NCBI GenBank assembly: GCA_016928355.1
Contig: JAFGKW010000015.1
Span: 1 to 51,103 of the forward strand
DNA length: 51,103 nucleotides
Source of the DNA: Methanomicrobiaceae archaeon
GTDB taxonomy: Archaea > Halobacteriota > Methanomicrobia > Methanomicrobiales > Methanomicrobiaceae
Direction of reading: 5' to 3'
Part shown: in pieces, positions 8,097 through 17,351 of the stretch
How positions within the stretch are numbered: the first letter of the stretch is position 1
Layout: each line of letters begins with the position of its first letter
The notes under the pieces: model-generated
Told to the model about the DNA's origin: nothing
The model's input: only the letters and a program-made list of their open reading frames with translations
The model's database searches: none
Program-made: the position numbers and the translations under genes

Positions 8097-8999
8097 ATGA
8101 AATGGATCAAGAAAGGCCTGATTATTGAACCTCAAAAAGATATCCCGTGGATGAATACGCATGCAATGGTTCCCTTTGCCGAAACAGTTGATGAAAACAG
8201 AATCAGGGTTTATTTTTCCGGAAGGGATGAAAAAAACCGTTCTCATGTGACATATGCCGAACTGGATATTGAAAATCCTGAAAATGGTGTTGAATATGCC
8301 AGGAAACCTGTTTTTACTCTCGGAGACCTGGGCTGCTTCGATGATAACGGTGTTACGCCATCATGGGTTATAAATCATGGCGGGGAAAAGTACCTTTATT
8401 ATATCGGGTGGAATAAGGGCAGTACTGTCCGTATGCACCTTGTTGCAGGTCTTGCAGTAAGTAAGGATGGTGGAAAATCATTCACCCGGGTTAAGAGAGT
8501 TCCGATTCTGGACCGAACCGATGAAGAACCGCTCTGTCTCCAGACCGCCCCCTGTGTGATGATAGAGGACGGCCTGTGGAGAATGTGGTATGTCTCAGGA
8601 ATAAAATGGATTGACCCGGATACATCCAAATATAATATAAAATATGCCGAGTCAGAGAACGGAGTTGACTGGGTGAGAGAAGGAATTGTCTGCATCGACC
8701 TTTCCGAAGATGAGAAGAACCTTGCACGTCCATGTGTCGTTAAGGAGGATGGAATCTACAAGATGTGGTACTCCTATAAAAAGGGATATTACAGAATCGG
8801 TTATGCAGAATCTCCTGATGGAATCAACTGGACGAGAAAGGATGATCTGGTCGGAATAGATGTCTCAGATTCAGGTTGGGATTCCCAGATGGTCGAATAT
8901 GCCTTTGTTTTCACCCATAAGGGCAGGAAGTATATGCTATATAATGGGAATGATTATGGAAAAGGCGGAATCGGTTATGCGATCCTGGATGAATCGTGA
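8097..8999 (+). CDS. Five-bladed beta-propeller glycosidase-like protein (GH43/GH130-like)
   Basis: About 300 aa, soluble, with repeated blade motifs: RVYFSGRDEKNRSH, YLYYIGWNKG, WRMWYVSG, KMWYSYKKG, RIGYAESPDGINW and YMLYNGNDYG. These W/Y-rich repeats are typical of GH43/GH62/GH130-type propellers and of related transferase-associated domains. A TTG at 8061 would overlap the upstream gene, but ATG 8097 has a GGAAAG site six bases upstream and matches the family N-terminus, so it is preferred. No signal peptide is seen, so it acts in the cytoplasm, perhaps as a phosphorylase, hydrolase or carbohydrate-recognising partner. Function uncertain. Confidence 0.72.
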   Translation: MKWIKKGLIIEPQKDIPWMNTHAMVPFAETVDENRIRVYFSGRDEKNRSHVTYAELDIENPENGVEYARKPVFTLGDLGCFDDNGVTPSWVINHGGEKYLYYIGWNKGSTVRMHLVAGLAVSKDGGKSFTRVKRVPILDRTDEEPLCLQTAPCVMIEDGLWRMWYVSGIKWIDPDTSKYNIKYAESENGVDWVREGIVCIDLSEDEKNLARPCVVKEDGIYKMWYSYKKGYYRIGYAESPDGINWTRKDDLVGIDVSDSGWDSQMVEYAFVFTHKGRKYMLYNGNDYGKGGIGYAILDES

Positions 9000-9022
9000 A
9001 TAAATAAAACTGAGTGATAATA

Positions 9023-9718
9023 ATGTCTGATGATGAAATATTCTTAAAATCAAAGAAGGTATGGGAGGATAACCTTAAGTTGTTCCCTCACACTAAATTG
9101 CGCTATCCTGACGAAAATCTTGTTAGACTCATGTCAGGAAAGTATGTTCCTGTTCCCAAACCTCCGGCAAAAGTGATGGACCATGGTTTTGGACACGGTA
9201 ACAATCTCTGGTTCCTTGCTGACAAAGGGTATGAGTGTTCCGGCTGTGAAATAAGTGAGGCTCTTATTGCCGATGTCAATGAGCTGTTCTCAAAAATCGG
9301 TAAACCAGTAGATCTAAGGCCTGTCGAGGGACTGAAGATTCCCTTTGATGACAATGAGTTTGATATTGTTGTCTCATGGAATGTACTTCATTATAATGGT
9401 ACGAGACAGGGCGTAATTGAGATTATCAGGGAACTTCACCGTGTACTTAAGGAAGGAGGTATTTTGGTTCTTTCAACAGTCCACCCCGACAGTTCATTCT
9501 CAGACCGGATGAAGGATATGGGTGATGGTACATTTTTAATCGAAAAAGAGAATCCTCATGACAACAGGCAGGGTCTTTCATTCTTCGTTGCAGGCTCTGA
9601 TGATGAGTTGAAAGAACTATTCGACATGTTCTCAGATGTAAAGACCGGATACATATACACAGATCTTTTTGATAATTCTGAAAGGAATGCATGGTATCTG
9701 GTCTATGCAAAAAAATAA
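9023..9718 (+). CDS. Class I SAM-dependent methyltransferase
   Basis: About 231 aa. KVMDHGFGHGNNLWFLADKG is motif I, CEISEALI the acidic end of strand 2, FDIVVSWNVLHY motif II and LHRVLKEGGILVLSTVHPDS motif III of the Methyltransf_11/25 fold. A GTG at 9014 is possible, but ATG 9023 with a GAGTG site is preferred. It sits between the propeller gene and the WbqC gene in the same orientation with short gaps, so it is one of several tailoring methyltransferases of this glycan locus. Substrate unknown. Confidence 0.78.
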   Translation: MSDDEIFLKSKKVWEDNLKLFPHTKLRYPDENLVRLMSGKYVPVPKPPAKVMDHGFGHGNNLWFLADKGYECSGCEISEALIADVNELFSKIGKPVDLRPVEGLKIPFDDNEFDIVVSWNVLHYNGTRQGVIEIIRELHRVLKEGGILVLSTVHPDSSFSDRMKDMGDGTFLIEKENPHDNRQGLSFFVAGSDDELKELFDMFSDVKTGYIYTDLFDNSERNAWYLVYAKK

Positions 9719-9733
9719 ATTTTTAGTATTTCT

Positions 9734-10453
9734 ATGACTTCAGTTGCCATAATGCAGCCCACCTATCTGCCATGGATGGGTTATTTCGGTATGATAGATT
9801 CTGTTGATGTTTTTGTGTTTTATGATGATGTGCAGTTCGTTCAGCGATCATGGCAGCGAAGAAATAAAATAAAAACAGCAAACGGATGGACCTGGCTTAC
9901 TGTGCCGGTTATTGAGTGTTTTGGACAGAATATTAATGAAGTCCGGGTAAATAATGACATTAATTGGTCTGAAAAGCATTGGAAATCAATAGTCCATTCT
10001 TATAAAAAAGCACCATATTTTGAGGAGTTTAGTCCGGAATTCGGGGAGTACTATAATTCAGAGCATAAGATGCTCCTGGATGTAAATTTAACTTTTATAA
10101 AAGCTGTATGCCGAAGACTTGGAATAAAAACAGAACTGATTCTTTCTTCCGAACTTGGTGTAGACGGCAGTAAGACCGACAGGCTGATAAATGTCCTGAA
10201 AAAAGTTGGAGCGGACAGGTATATTTCCAGCCCGGCTTCCGGCTGTTATATGGAAAATGATAAATTCTTTAATAATAATATCGATCTCTTCTGGTACGAA
10301 TTCAGTCATCCTCAATATAACCAGCTTTATGGAGAATTTATACCTTATATGTCAGTTATCGATCTCCTGTTTAATGAGGGTGCGGAAAATTCAATAGATC
10401 TTATCAGATCCGGAAAAGAGGGCTCGCTGAGAAGGGAAACCTCTTTATTATGA
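9734..10453 (+). CDS. WbqC family protein
   Basis: 239 aa. The N-terminus VAIMQPTYLPWMGYFGMIDSV and the FVFYDDVQFVQRSWQRRNKI segment are the signature of the WbqC family, found in O-antigen and nonulosonate clusters. The exact reaction of the family is not well established; roles in acyl or amino-sugar modification have been proposed from context. The C-terminal FIPYMSVIDLLFNEG is also conserved. There is little ribosome-site signal before the ATG. Here it lies with nonulosonate and methyltransferase genes, consistent with family context. Confidence 0.8.
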   Translation: MTSVAIMQPTYLPWMGYFGMIDSVDVFVFYDDVQFVQRSWQRRNKIKTANGWTWLTVPVIECFGQNINEVRVNNDINWSEKHWKSIVHSYKKAPYFEEFSPEFGEYYNSEHKMLLDVNLTFIKAVCRRLGIKTELILSSELGVDGSKTDRLINVLKKVGADRYISSPASGCYMENDKFFNNNIDLFWYEFSHPQYNQLYGEFIPYMSVIDLLFNEGAENSIDLIRSGKEGSLRRETSLL

Positions 10454-10532
10454 CAAAGAATTTGAACGTTTCCATATTTTCATAAATGCGTGCTAAATAA
10501 TCTTTATCTGCCTGTTTTACCAAATTGTTTTA

Positions 10533-12053
10533 ATGAAAATTCTTTTCATCAGTACCCCTACAAGAACATATACCAAAAATTATCTCCCGCCTCTTGGCAT
10601 AATGTATCTCTGTTCATATCTCAAAGAGAATGGCCATGAGCCCATAATTATCGATCAGGCTCTTGAGAGGCTAGATACCGATAAATTGATGGATAGAATC
10701 AGGAAAGAGAATCCTGATGTAATTGGAATATCAGGGATTATTACCGCATTTGATTACGTCAGGGGCCTGATGGAGACCATTAATAAAAGATTTCCTGATA
10801 AAATAAAAATCATCGGCGGCCACATTACTCTTGATATCGAAGATATTCTTTTAAAAAAGCTTAAATTTGACTATGTGGTCAACAGCTACGGTGAAAAAAA
10901 ATTATTATGTCTCTTTGATTATCTCAGTGGTGAGGGAATTCTTGAGGATATTCCCGGAATTGCATATTTAAAGGATAATGGGTGCGTTATCAACCCCGGA
11001 GAGCTTTACTTCAGGAATATTGATGAGCTTCCTCTTCCTGCTTATGATCAGGTTGATATGGAGTATTATTCAACTGTCAATTCCACTATCATTAAGCTGG
11101 ACAGGTATCTTGATAAAACCGGGAAGAAAAGGCCTGAGATGAGGTATTTTCCGGTTATCGGGGCACTTGGATGTACGGATAAGTGCTCTTTCTGTATTCA
11201 TGAGTTTCATTTTAAAGGATTCCGTTTGCATTCGGTTGATTATGTAATCGAAAATGTCAGGCATCTATATGAGAATTACGGTATACGCGTCTTTTCTTTT
11301 GGTGAAGATCTCTTCCTTTTCCGGACTAAATATGCAGCTGATTTTATTAAGGCCATGAATGAAAATTTTCCTGATGCCTATTTTTCATGTGCAATACGGT
11401 CGGATTATGTCAACGGGGAGATGCTCTCTATCCTGAATAACTCCAACTGTTTTACAATCGGTTTTGGATTTGAGTCGGCTAATGATAATATCCTGAATGT
11501 TTTATATAAAAGAAATACCCGGAAAAATAACACCAATGCATATAATCTGATAAGAGAAGGGACAAATATGGCTCCTGCCTGTTCTTTTATGGTTGGGACA
11601 CCTGGTGAGACAGAGAAGACGGTTGATGACACAATCGATGCAATAAGAGAGGCAAAAATTACAGATAGTGCAGTCTTTATAACAAATCCATATCCGGGCA
11701 CCCGTCTCTATCGCTGGTGTATTGAACACGGGCTGATAAAGGACAGGATGAGATTTCTTTCAGATATCTCAGATCGTGATGCAATAAAATTAAGTATCAA
11801 TATGACTCCATATCCTGATTTTATTGTTAAAATGATGAGAATTATGGTGATCAATCAGCTTGAAAGGAATAAAATTGAATCCGATCCCGGCTTCAGGTTG
11901 CCACCATTAAACAGGATTATAAATCATATCTTTGTCCTGTTAATCTATCGCTCATATTTCAGGATCCGGAAACTGCTTCATGGTAAAGAGGAAGATTTTG
12001 GGGATATACAATTAAATGAGAAAAAAACTGTCCTTCTCAGGGGAGAAGAGTGA
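10533..12053 (+). CDS. B12-binding-domain radical SAM protein
   Basis: 506 aa. The N-terminal part (about 1-150) is a cobalamin-binding-like Rossmann domain (ISTPTRTYTKNYLPPLGIMYL, DVIGISGI, IIGGHITL). The radical SAM core starts near residue 205 with GCTDKCSFCIHEF, a CxxxCxxC cluster motif. ENFPDAYFSCAIRSDYVNG and GFGFESANDNIL are typical of the class B/B12 radical SAM group. A basic C-terminal region follows. Such enzymes do C-methylation, ring chemistry or thiomethylation. In a glycan locus a sugar C-methyl or lipid-carrier change is plausible but unproven. The gene has an 80-base upstream gap with AT-rich sequence and no clear ribosome site, and may have its own promoter. Confidence 0.82.
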   Translation: MKILFISTPTRTYTKNYLPPLGIMYLCSYLKENGHEPIIIDQALERLDTDKLMDRIRKENPDVIGISGIITAFDYVRGLMETINKRFPDKIKIIGGHITLDIEDILLKKLKFDYVVNSYGEKKLLCLFDYLSGEGILEDIPGIAYLKDNGCVINPGELYFRNIDELPLPAYDQVDMEYYSTVNSTIIKLDRYLDKTGKKRPEMRYFPVIGALGCTDKCSFCIHEFHFKGFRLHSVDYVIENVRHLYENYGIRVFSFGEDLFLFRTKYAADFIKAMNENFPDAYFSCAIRSDYVNGEMLSILNNSNCFTIGFGFESANDNILNVLYKRNTRKNNTNAYNLIREGTNMAPACSFMVGTPGETEKTVDDTIDAIREAKITDSAVFITNPYPGTRLYRWCIEHGLIKDRMRFLSDISDRDAIKLSINMTPYPDFIVKMMRIMVINQLERNKIESDPGFRLPPLNRIINHIFVLLIYRSYFRIRKLLHGKEEDFGDIQLNEKKTVLLRGEE

Positions 12054-12054
12054 T

Positions 12055-13044
12055 ATGGTAAATAATGAAAAAGGTTATGGAGAGTACCTTTTCAGTAAAT
12101 ATTATGAGAAGCTGGAAGGTCCTGATTCACATGCGTCTTCACACTGGAGTGATTATTCCTCAAGTTTCAGAGTAGATTTTAAAGAAGGGGAAACGCTGGC
12201 TCTTGAGGGTTTCGGTTTTGGAGACATGCAGGAGAGGTCACTTCCCAACAGGTGGCTTGCCCGGCTTTGTAATTTTAGTTATTTTATACGGGACCCTCAT
12301 AGAAAAGAAAAAAAGGAACTGCTAAGGATCGGAAAAGAACTGGCCGTGGAGATGGATGGATACTTCTCATTTGATTGTTTCAGGCAGGTGTATTCTTTTG
12401 ATTTGATAATGAAACAGTTGAAGAATTTGAATATAGGTGACAATCCGCGAATTCTTATTATTGGAGATGGCTTCGGTTTTTTATCATGTCTCATAAAAAA
12501 GGTAATTCCGGGAGCCAGAATAATACTGGTGGATCTTGGGAAAACGCTCTTCTTTCAGTATTATTACTCGGGAAAAGTTTTCCCTGATGCAGGATTGCTT
12601 GGGGTGAGCAGCAACGGTGAGAAACTATCAGTCAGGGATATTGAAGAAAAGGATTTTATATTTTGTCCTGCGGATTTGACGGATGCACTTGAGGAGCTTG
12701 AGATTGATGTCGCAGTAAACATCCACTCGATGCAGGAGATGACATATGACAGCATCTCCGGTTATTTCACCCTTCTTAGAAAAATAATGGCAGAAAACAG
12801 TTTTTTCTATTGCTGCAACAGGGAGAAAAAAGAGCTTGTGGGTGGTGAGGTAATAGAATTTGACAATTATCCGTGGGATAAAGAGGATAAGATCCTCCTT
12901 GACGGCTACTGTCCCTGGTGCACGTATTTCTTTTCAACTGCAAAAACGAAATACGGAGCAAAAGTAATGGGAATCAGGATTCCTTTTGTAAATTATTTCG
13001 ACGGTCCGATCCGCCACAGAGTTGCAATCCTGAAGAAGAACTGA
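12055..13044 (+). CDS. Putative sugar O-methyltransferase
   Basis: About 329 aa. The central PRILIIGDGFGFLSCLIKK matches motif I of SAM methyltransferases, and RIILVDLGKTLFFQYYY plus DVAVNIHSMQEM are typical of the putative sugar O-methyltransferase group seen in nonulosonate clusters. The upstream ATG at 12016 overlaps the radical SAM gene. ATG 12055 lies one base after that gene's stop with a GGGAGAAGAG site, so it is preferred. It ends six bases from the convergent glycosyltransferase gene. It probably methylates a glycan hydroxyl; substrate unknown. Confidence 0.72.
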   Translation: MVNNEKGYGEYLFSKYYEKLEGPDSHASSHWSDYSSSFRVDFKEGETLALEGFGFGDMQERSLPNRWLARLCNFSYFIRDPHRKEKKELLRIGKELAVEMDGYFSFDCFRQVYSFDLIMKQLKNLNIGDNPRILIIGDGFGFLSCLIKKVIPGARIILVDLGKTLFFQYYYSGKVFPDAGLLGVSSNGEKLSVRDIEEKDFIFCPADLTDALEELEIDVAVNIHSMQEMTYDSISGYFTLLRKIMAENSFFYCCNREKKELVGGEVIEFDNYPWDKEDKILLDGYCPWCTYFFSTAKTKYGAKVMGIRIPFVNYFDGPIRHRVAILKKN

Positions 13045-13050
13045 TTGTTC

Positions 13051-14877
13051 TCAATTCAGAAATATATCCATATTATCTTCTGTAATTTTATGGAAGTAGT
13101 CATCAAGATATGAGGATGCTTCATCTGCTTCTTTTAGGTATTCTGAAGTATTTTTTGAGTAGACCGAATTTAAAGCCTTTTTTACCTCTTCGGGATTTTT
13201 AATTGTATATTTTAGTGCTGAAAGTCCAAAGAGCGGGTCAACCGGAATTAAATCCCCAAGATGAAGGTATATTGCATAAAGGCCTGTTTTAACTGCTTCC
13301 AGTGCAAGTGTGCTCCCCCTGTAGATAACAATATCAGACCTGTTCAGGTCATCCATTACAGAGGGCTTGTCAGAGATTTCAAAGTGTGGGACCGAATCTA
13401 TCCTGAATACAAGATCCTTTGCAAATTTCTCATAAGGCAGAGCAGGGTGTGCCCTGATGATTACTTTTACTCCTGTTACATCCTTTAATGCCTCATAGAC
13501 AAAATTGCAGATCTTTATCGATTCTTCGGGTATACCTTCGGGTGTTACAAGGATTGTCTTGAATTCCGGCTTTGTACTTCTTCTTTCAATATTGAAAAGG
13601 TGCATGAAACGGAGGCCGCAGCCTGAAAAGACCATGCTCTCATCATATCCACCCATATCTATCAGGATATCCCGGGTGATATTACCTACAGTAATCACCT
13701 TATCGGGCCTGGGAGTAGTTGAAAGGCTTTCTTTCGGGAAGAACATATTCAGCGAGTACTTTGACACAACCGAATGCTGGTATCCGGTAATCCGTGTTTT
13801 TCCGGACAATTCCTTAAGCCTTATGAAGCAGACTTTCTCCCATGGATTGTTCTCGTATGTCGTCAGGAAATCTGCAGGCGGGATCTTCATCAGCATATTT
13901 TCGATAAAGTACGAGAACTGGAAGGATTCCGGAAGCGTCCTGTCCGAATATTCCAGTGAGAGCTCATGATTGATTATTCCAGATACATCGTTCCCAAAGA
14001 ATAGTGTTTCTTTCAGCATTATCCTGTTTTTTCTTAATGAAAAAAGGGTTTTAACAGGACTTTTATAGCCAAGGAAAAACTCCTGGGGAATTATTGTGAA
14101 ATTGTCCGATTCCCTGATTTTATTGCAGATGGCTTTGTAATCCCCGATAATCCCTCCTATTAATATCAGGGGCTGTTTTTTTGAGATATGCTCCGGAAGC
14201 ACTCCAAAGAATGAGTCCCTGTATTCATTTTCGTCCGTAAAGGATCTTTCATATATCCACGTCCTTATTACATACGGGTCATCCGGAGGGTTTTCAAGGC
14301 TTCTTTTTATCTTCTTACCCAGCCTCATCCTGCATGTAAATATCCTCTGCCATGTCAGAAAAGTGAAAATTGCCGAATTTTTCACACAGTTCCAAAGATA
14401 GAGTAAATCTCTCCTGATTATTGACGATTTATCGTATTTATACTCATAAGGAATCCCCTTCCTGTTGAGATAAACGGAAACCGACTGGAGAATTCCCGGT
14501 GTGGCGGTTATTGTGAGAATTTGGCAATCTGAATTCTCAGTCAGTTCTTCGATCTCTCCTGTGAGGGCATGAAAACTGCACAGGTTGACAAATGTATTCG
14601 TCATGAACCTGTTTTTGGAGGAGGTGAATGTTGACCACCAGAATATGTTGTTGTTTTCTTCGGATATCCTGCTCATCAGTTTGAGATATTCATCGACAAG
14701 TACCTGAACACCGCCTGTCTCCTGAATTTTTCCGGAGAGATCTATCTCTTTTACTCCGGTTTTTTTGATAAAGCTGCGGATTTTTTCATCCCTGATCAGG
14801 TCAATGAAAAAGCATCCGGGAAGTCCGTAGTCCTTCTCATCGAGTTCGCGGCTGGATGATGCAAGCAGGATTTTCAT
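13051..14877 (-). CDS. GT-B-like surface carbohydrate glycosyltransferase, last gene of the Kdo-like operon
   Basis: 608 aa. The C-terminal half has GT-B features: TILVTPEGIPEESIKI, VIIRAHPALPYEKFA and DIVIYRGSTLALEAVKTG, the last being a donor-site motif like that in capsule Kdo/glycerophosphate transferases and in surface carbohydrate proteins of Leptospira-type clusters. The N-terminal half is poorly conserved and has one hydrophobic stretch near 170-190. It is the distal gene of the minus-strand operon, 15 bases after the dehydrogenase gene, with a GGAATCA site before the ATG. It is the natural candidate to transfer the CMP-activated sugar made by the operon. Family placement is moderate. 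Confidence 0.68.
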   Translation of the reverse strand: MKILLASSSRELDEKDYGLPGCFFIDLIRDEKIRSFIKKTGVKEIDLSGKIQETGGVQVLVDEYLKLMSRISEENNNIFWWSTFTSSKNRFMTNTFVNLCSFHALTGEIEELTENSDCQILTITATPGILQSVSVYLNRKGIPYEYKYDKSSIIRRDLLYLWNCVKNSAIFTFLTWQRIFTCRMRLGKKIKRSLENPPDDPYVIRTWIYERSFTDENEYRDSFFGVLPEHISKKQPLILIGGIIGDYKAICNKIRESDNFTIIPQEFFLGYKSPVKTLFSLRKNRIMLKETLFFGNDVSGIINHELSLEYSDRTLPESFQFSYFIENMLMKIPPADFLTTYENNPWEKVCFIRLKELSGKTRITGYQHSVVSKYSLNMFFPKESLSTTPRPDKVITVGNITRDILIDMGGYDESMVFSGCGLRFMHLFNIERRSTKPEFKTILVTPEGIPEESIKICNFVYEALKDVTGVKVIIRAHPALPYEKFAKDLVFRIDSVPHFEISDKPSVMDDLNRSDIVIYRGSTLALEAVKTGLYAIYLHLGDLIPVDPLFGLSALKYTIKNPEEVKKALNSVYSKNTSEYLKEADEASSYLDDYFHKITEDNMDIFLN

Positions 14878-14892
14878 AGTGATTCCTGTAAT

Positions 14893-15825
14893 TTATTTAT
14901 TCTTCTCAAGGTAGTCCAGGAGGTTCTTTACAGATTCGATCTCCATGGAATTTCTTGACTCTCTTGTCAGGGTTGAGATGTGAGGTGTTAGAACAACATT
15001 TTCAAATCTGCAGAGTTCTCCTGTGTATGGCTCTTTCCTGAAGACATCCATCGCTGCACCTTCGACCTTCCCTGATTTGAGATATTCTGCAAGAGCTTCT
15101 TCATCGATGGCCTCGCCCCTTGATGTGTTTACAATCAAAACACCGTCCTTCATCCTTTCAAATTCATCCCTGCCGATTATAAAGGGTCTTTCTTTATCAT
15201 AAGCTACATGGATGGTGATAATATCACTTTCTGAAAGAAGCCGGTTCAGCTGTACATATTCCACGTTGTTCTCTTCAGCCCATTTTTCGTCTTTGAATAG
15301 ATCATAGGCGATTATCCTGACACCAAAGGGACTTAATAATGCTCCGACCCTCTTTCCGATTCTGCCAAGCCCGATTACCCCTACAGTCTTTCCTGGAAGA
15401 AGAGAGCCGGGTTTCTTCTCGTTCCATCTCCCGTCCCTGATGATGGAGGTATGGTATGTCAGTTTCCTGCAAAGATCGAAGATCATTGCAACTGTCATCT
15501 CCGCAACAGGCTCGATTACAACGTCCGGTGTATTCAGGACAGAAACACCTCTCTCTCCGGCAGCGCCTTTGTCGATATTGTCGGTTCCTACACCGGCACG
15601 GCTTATGCATTCCAGGGAGGATAGTTTATCGAGTACTTCCTTGTTGTAGGGTTCGACTCCGGCAATTACACCCGAGCAGTCTTTCCCCAGATCTATTATC
15701 TCATCCTTTACCAGCCTGTGGCCGAGATTGTTGTATATTATTTCATATCCCGATTCTTCGAGCATCTTTTTTGGCTCTTCCCCGTATTCCCCGAAGGTCT
15801 GGAGTGCGACAAGGATTTTCTTCAT
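14893..15825 (-). CDS. D-isomer-specific 2-hydroxyacid dehydrogenase (phosphoglycerate dehydrogenase-like)
   Basis: 310 aa, the short SerA type without an ACT domain. GVIGLGRIGKRVG is the NAD-binding GxGxxG motif. The catalytic residues appear as Arg in VNTSRGEAIDE, Glu in DVFRKEPY and His in LTPHISTLT. The family oxidises 2-hydroxy acids or reduces 2-keto acids. It shares a 4-base ATGA overlap with the kdsB-like gene upstream. In a 2-keto-3-deoxy sugar operon it could act on a sugar acid such as an aldonate or on the keto group of an ulosonate; ordinary serine synthesis is the alternative but the context argues against it. Confidence 0.82.
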   Translation of the reverse strand: MKKILVALQTFGEYGEEPKKMLEESGYEIIYNNLGHRLVKDEIIDLGKDCSGVIAGVEPYNKEVLDKLSSLECISRAGVGTDNIDKGAAGERGVSVLNTPDVVIEPVAEMTVAMIFDLCRKLTYHTSIIRDGRWNEKKPGSLLPGKTVGVIGLGRIGKRVGALLSPFGVRIIAYDLFKDEKWAEENNVEYVQLNRLLSESDIITIHVAYDKERPFIIGRDEFERMKDGVLIVNTSRGEAIDEEALAEYLKSGKVEGAAMDVFRKEPYTGELCRFENVVLTPHISTLTRESRNSMEIESVKNLLDYLEKNK

Positions 15826-16589
15826 AATTCAAGAGTCCGTTTGTAATATTCGTTCTGCAGGCTGTCATTGTTCAGGATATCTTCGATTATTTTTACATCC
15901 TCTTTTCTGTCCACCCCATAGGTCCTGAACCTGGTTTTGACTGCCTTGATTGTGTATCCGTTCTCAAGTATTCTCAGAAAATCAACGGATTCTGCCTTTT
16001 CAAGGGGTGACTGCGGGGTCTTTGTATATGTCTTCAGGAATTCTGAGGTGAATGCCGAGATTCCCGTCTGCCTGAAGCAGGTATAACTGCTGGTGTCACG
16101 GAAGTAGGGGATTTCAGCTCTTGAAAAATACATTATGTCATCGTTGAGGCTTACTATGGCTTTTACAATGTCGGTGTTCTTCAGGTCCTGCAGGTCTTCA
16201 ATTTCTGAGACGATATTTGCGCAGTAGATACCGTCATCCGAGATCATCGTATCCATAAGGGTCTCGATGAAATCAGGAATTATAAGGGGCTCGTCACCCT
16301 GTATGATCCCGATAACATCAGCATTGATACCTTTTGCAGCCTCTTCAACCCTGTCGGTGCATCTCTCATGGCTGTCAGAGGTCATAACGGCTTTTCCACC
16401 GTTCTCTTCAACGACGGACATGATTTCTTCATCGCATGTGGCTACCCAGACTTCGTCGAATTTACCGCTGAGAAGGACACGCCTTCTCACATGCTCGATC
16501 ATAGGCATGCCGAGAATTTCTGCAAGGGGTTTTCCAGGGAATCTTGATGCTGCCATTCTTGCGGGAATCACTGCTGCAGTCCTTCTCAT
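15822..16589 (-). CDS. kdsB: KdsB-type CMP-3-deoxy-ulosonate cytidylyltransferase
   Basis: About 255 aa. AAVIPARMAASRFPGKPL, IIQGDEPLI, MYFSRAEIPYFRD and the TPQSPLEKAESVDFLR region match KdsB along its length, including residues that bind CTP and the ulosonate. KdsB couples CMP to Kdo. ATG 16589 overlaps the upstream SDR stop (ATGA), so the longer frame beginning at 16622 is not used. Archaea are not classical Kdo producers, so the true substrate may be a Kdo-like 3-deoxy-2-ulosonic acid. The adjacent pyruvate aldolase, SIS isomerase and phosphatase genes support that. Confidence 0.83.
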   Translation of the reverse strand: MRRTAAVIPARMAASRFPGKPLAEILGMPMIEHVRRRVLLSGKFDEVWVATCDEEIMSVVEENGGKAVMTSDSHERCTDRVEEAAKGINADVIGIIQGDEPLIIPDFIETLMDTMISDDGIYCANIVSEIEDLQDLKNTDIVKAIVSLNDDIMYFSRAEIPYFRDTSSYTCFRQTGISAFTSEFLKTYTKTPQSPLEKAESVDFLRILENGYTIKAVKTRFRTYGVDRKEDVKIIEDILNNDSLQNEYYKRTLEL

Positions 16590-17341
16590 TGCGGAAACAC
16601 CCCGCAGTCGACATTTATACACTGCCCGGTAATTGCCGAAGCCTCATCCGATGCAAGGAATAGGCACATCTTGGCGACCTCCTCGGCGGTTGGGAGTCTT
16701 TTCAGGGCTGTATCCTTTGATGCGAATGATTCAAGATAGATTACAGTCTCAGTTCCGCATGCAGGAGAGCAGGGCTCTTTAAGGGCTTCAATAAGTCCTT
16801 CTGTTGTAATATATACAGGGCAGACCGCATTAACCCTGATTCCTCTAATACCTAGCTCCTTTGCGAGAGCCTGGGTTATACCGGAAACACCAAATTTTGA
16901 TGCACAGTATACCGAGTTGTTTGCACTCCCCCTTTTTCCTGCAATGCTCGAGAGATTGATGATTGAACCGCCTTCTCCCAGGTATTCTGAAGCAACCTTG
17001 CACCCAAAGAATGTCCCTTTAAGGTTGGTATTGATCATTTTGTCCCAGAATTCCTCACTGACGTCTTGGACCGCGCTCCACCTTGAAAATCCTGCACAGT
17101 TTATGAAAACATCGATTTTTCCTGTTTTTTCAGCTGCGGTCGCTGCCAGTCTTTCAAGGTCTTCTTCTTTTGTCACGTCAGTCATGACAAAAAAGGTGCC
17201 TTCTCCGAGTTCTTCTGCAACACCGTTGTCTGTTCTGGCACCGATGAAGACATTGTACCCTTTTTTATGGAAATAACGGGCGATTTCTTTTCCCATCCCT
17301 TTATTTCCCCCTGTAATTACAAGAGTCTTTGATCTATCCAT
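16586..17341 (-). CDS. Short-chain dehydrogenase/reductase (SDR) 1
   Basis: 251 aa classical SDR. LVITGGNKGMGKEIA is the TGxxxGxG cofactor loop, INCAG the structural NNAG equivalent, the catalytic Ser is in INLSSIAG, and Tyr/Lys are in YCASKFG. The ending GQCINVDCGVF is typical. A GGTGAT ribosome site precedes the ATG. It lies ten bases after SDR 2 and overlaps the kdsB-like gene by 4 bases. It probably oxidises or reduces a sugar hydroxyl or keto group in the operon's pathway. Fatty-acid FabG function is unlikely in an archaeon. Confidence 0.8.
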   Translation of the reverse strand: MDRSKTLVITGGNKGMGKEIARYFHKKGYNVFIGARTDNGVAEELGEGTFFVMTDVTKEEDLERLAATAAEKTGKIDVFINCAGFSRWSAVQDVSEEFWDKMINTNLKGTFFGCKVASEYLGEGGSIINLSSIAGKRGSANNSVYCASKFGVSGITQALAKELGIRGIRVNAVCPVYITTEGLIEALKEPCSPACGTETVIYLESFASKDTALKRLPTAEEVAKMCLFLASDEASAITGQCINVDCGVFPQ

Positions 17342-17351
17342 ATTATCACCA

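Noticed and set aside
16589-16622. Upstream extension of the kdsB-like gene
   Set aside because: The extra residues lie inside the SDR gene and do not resemble KdsB; the ATGA-overlap start fits the family N-terminus.
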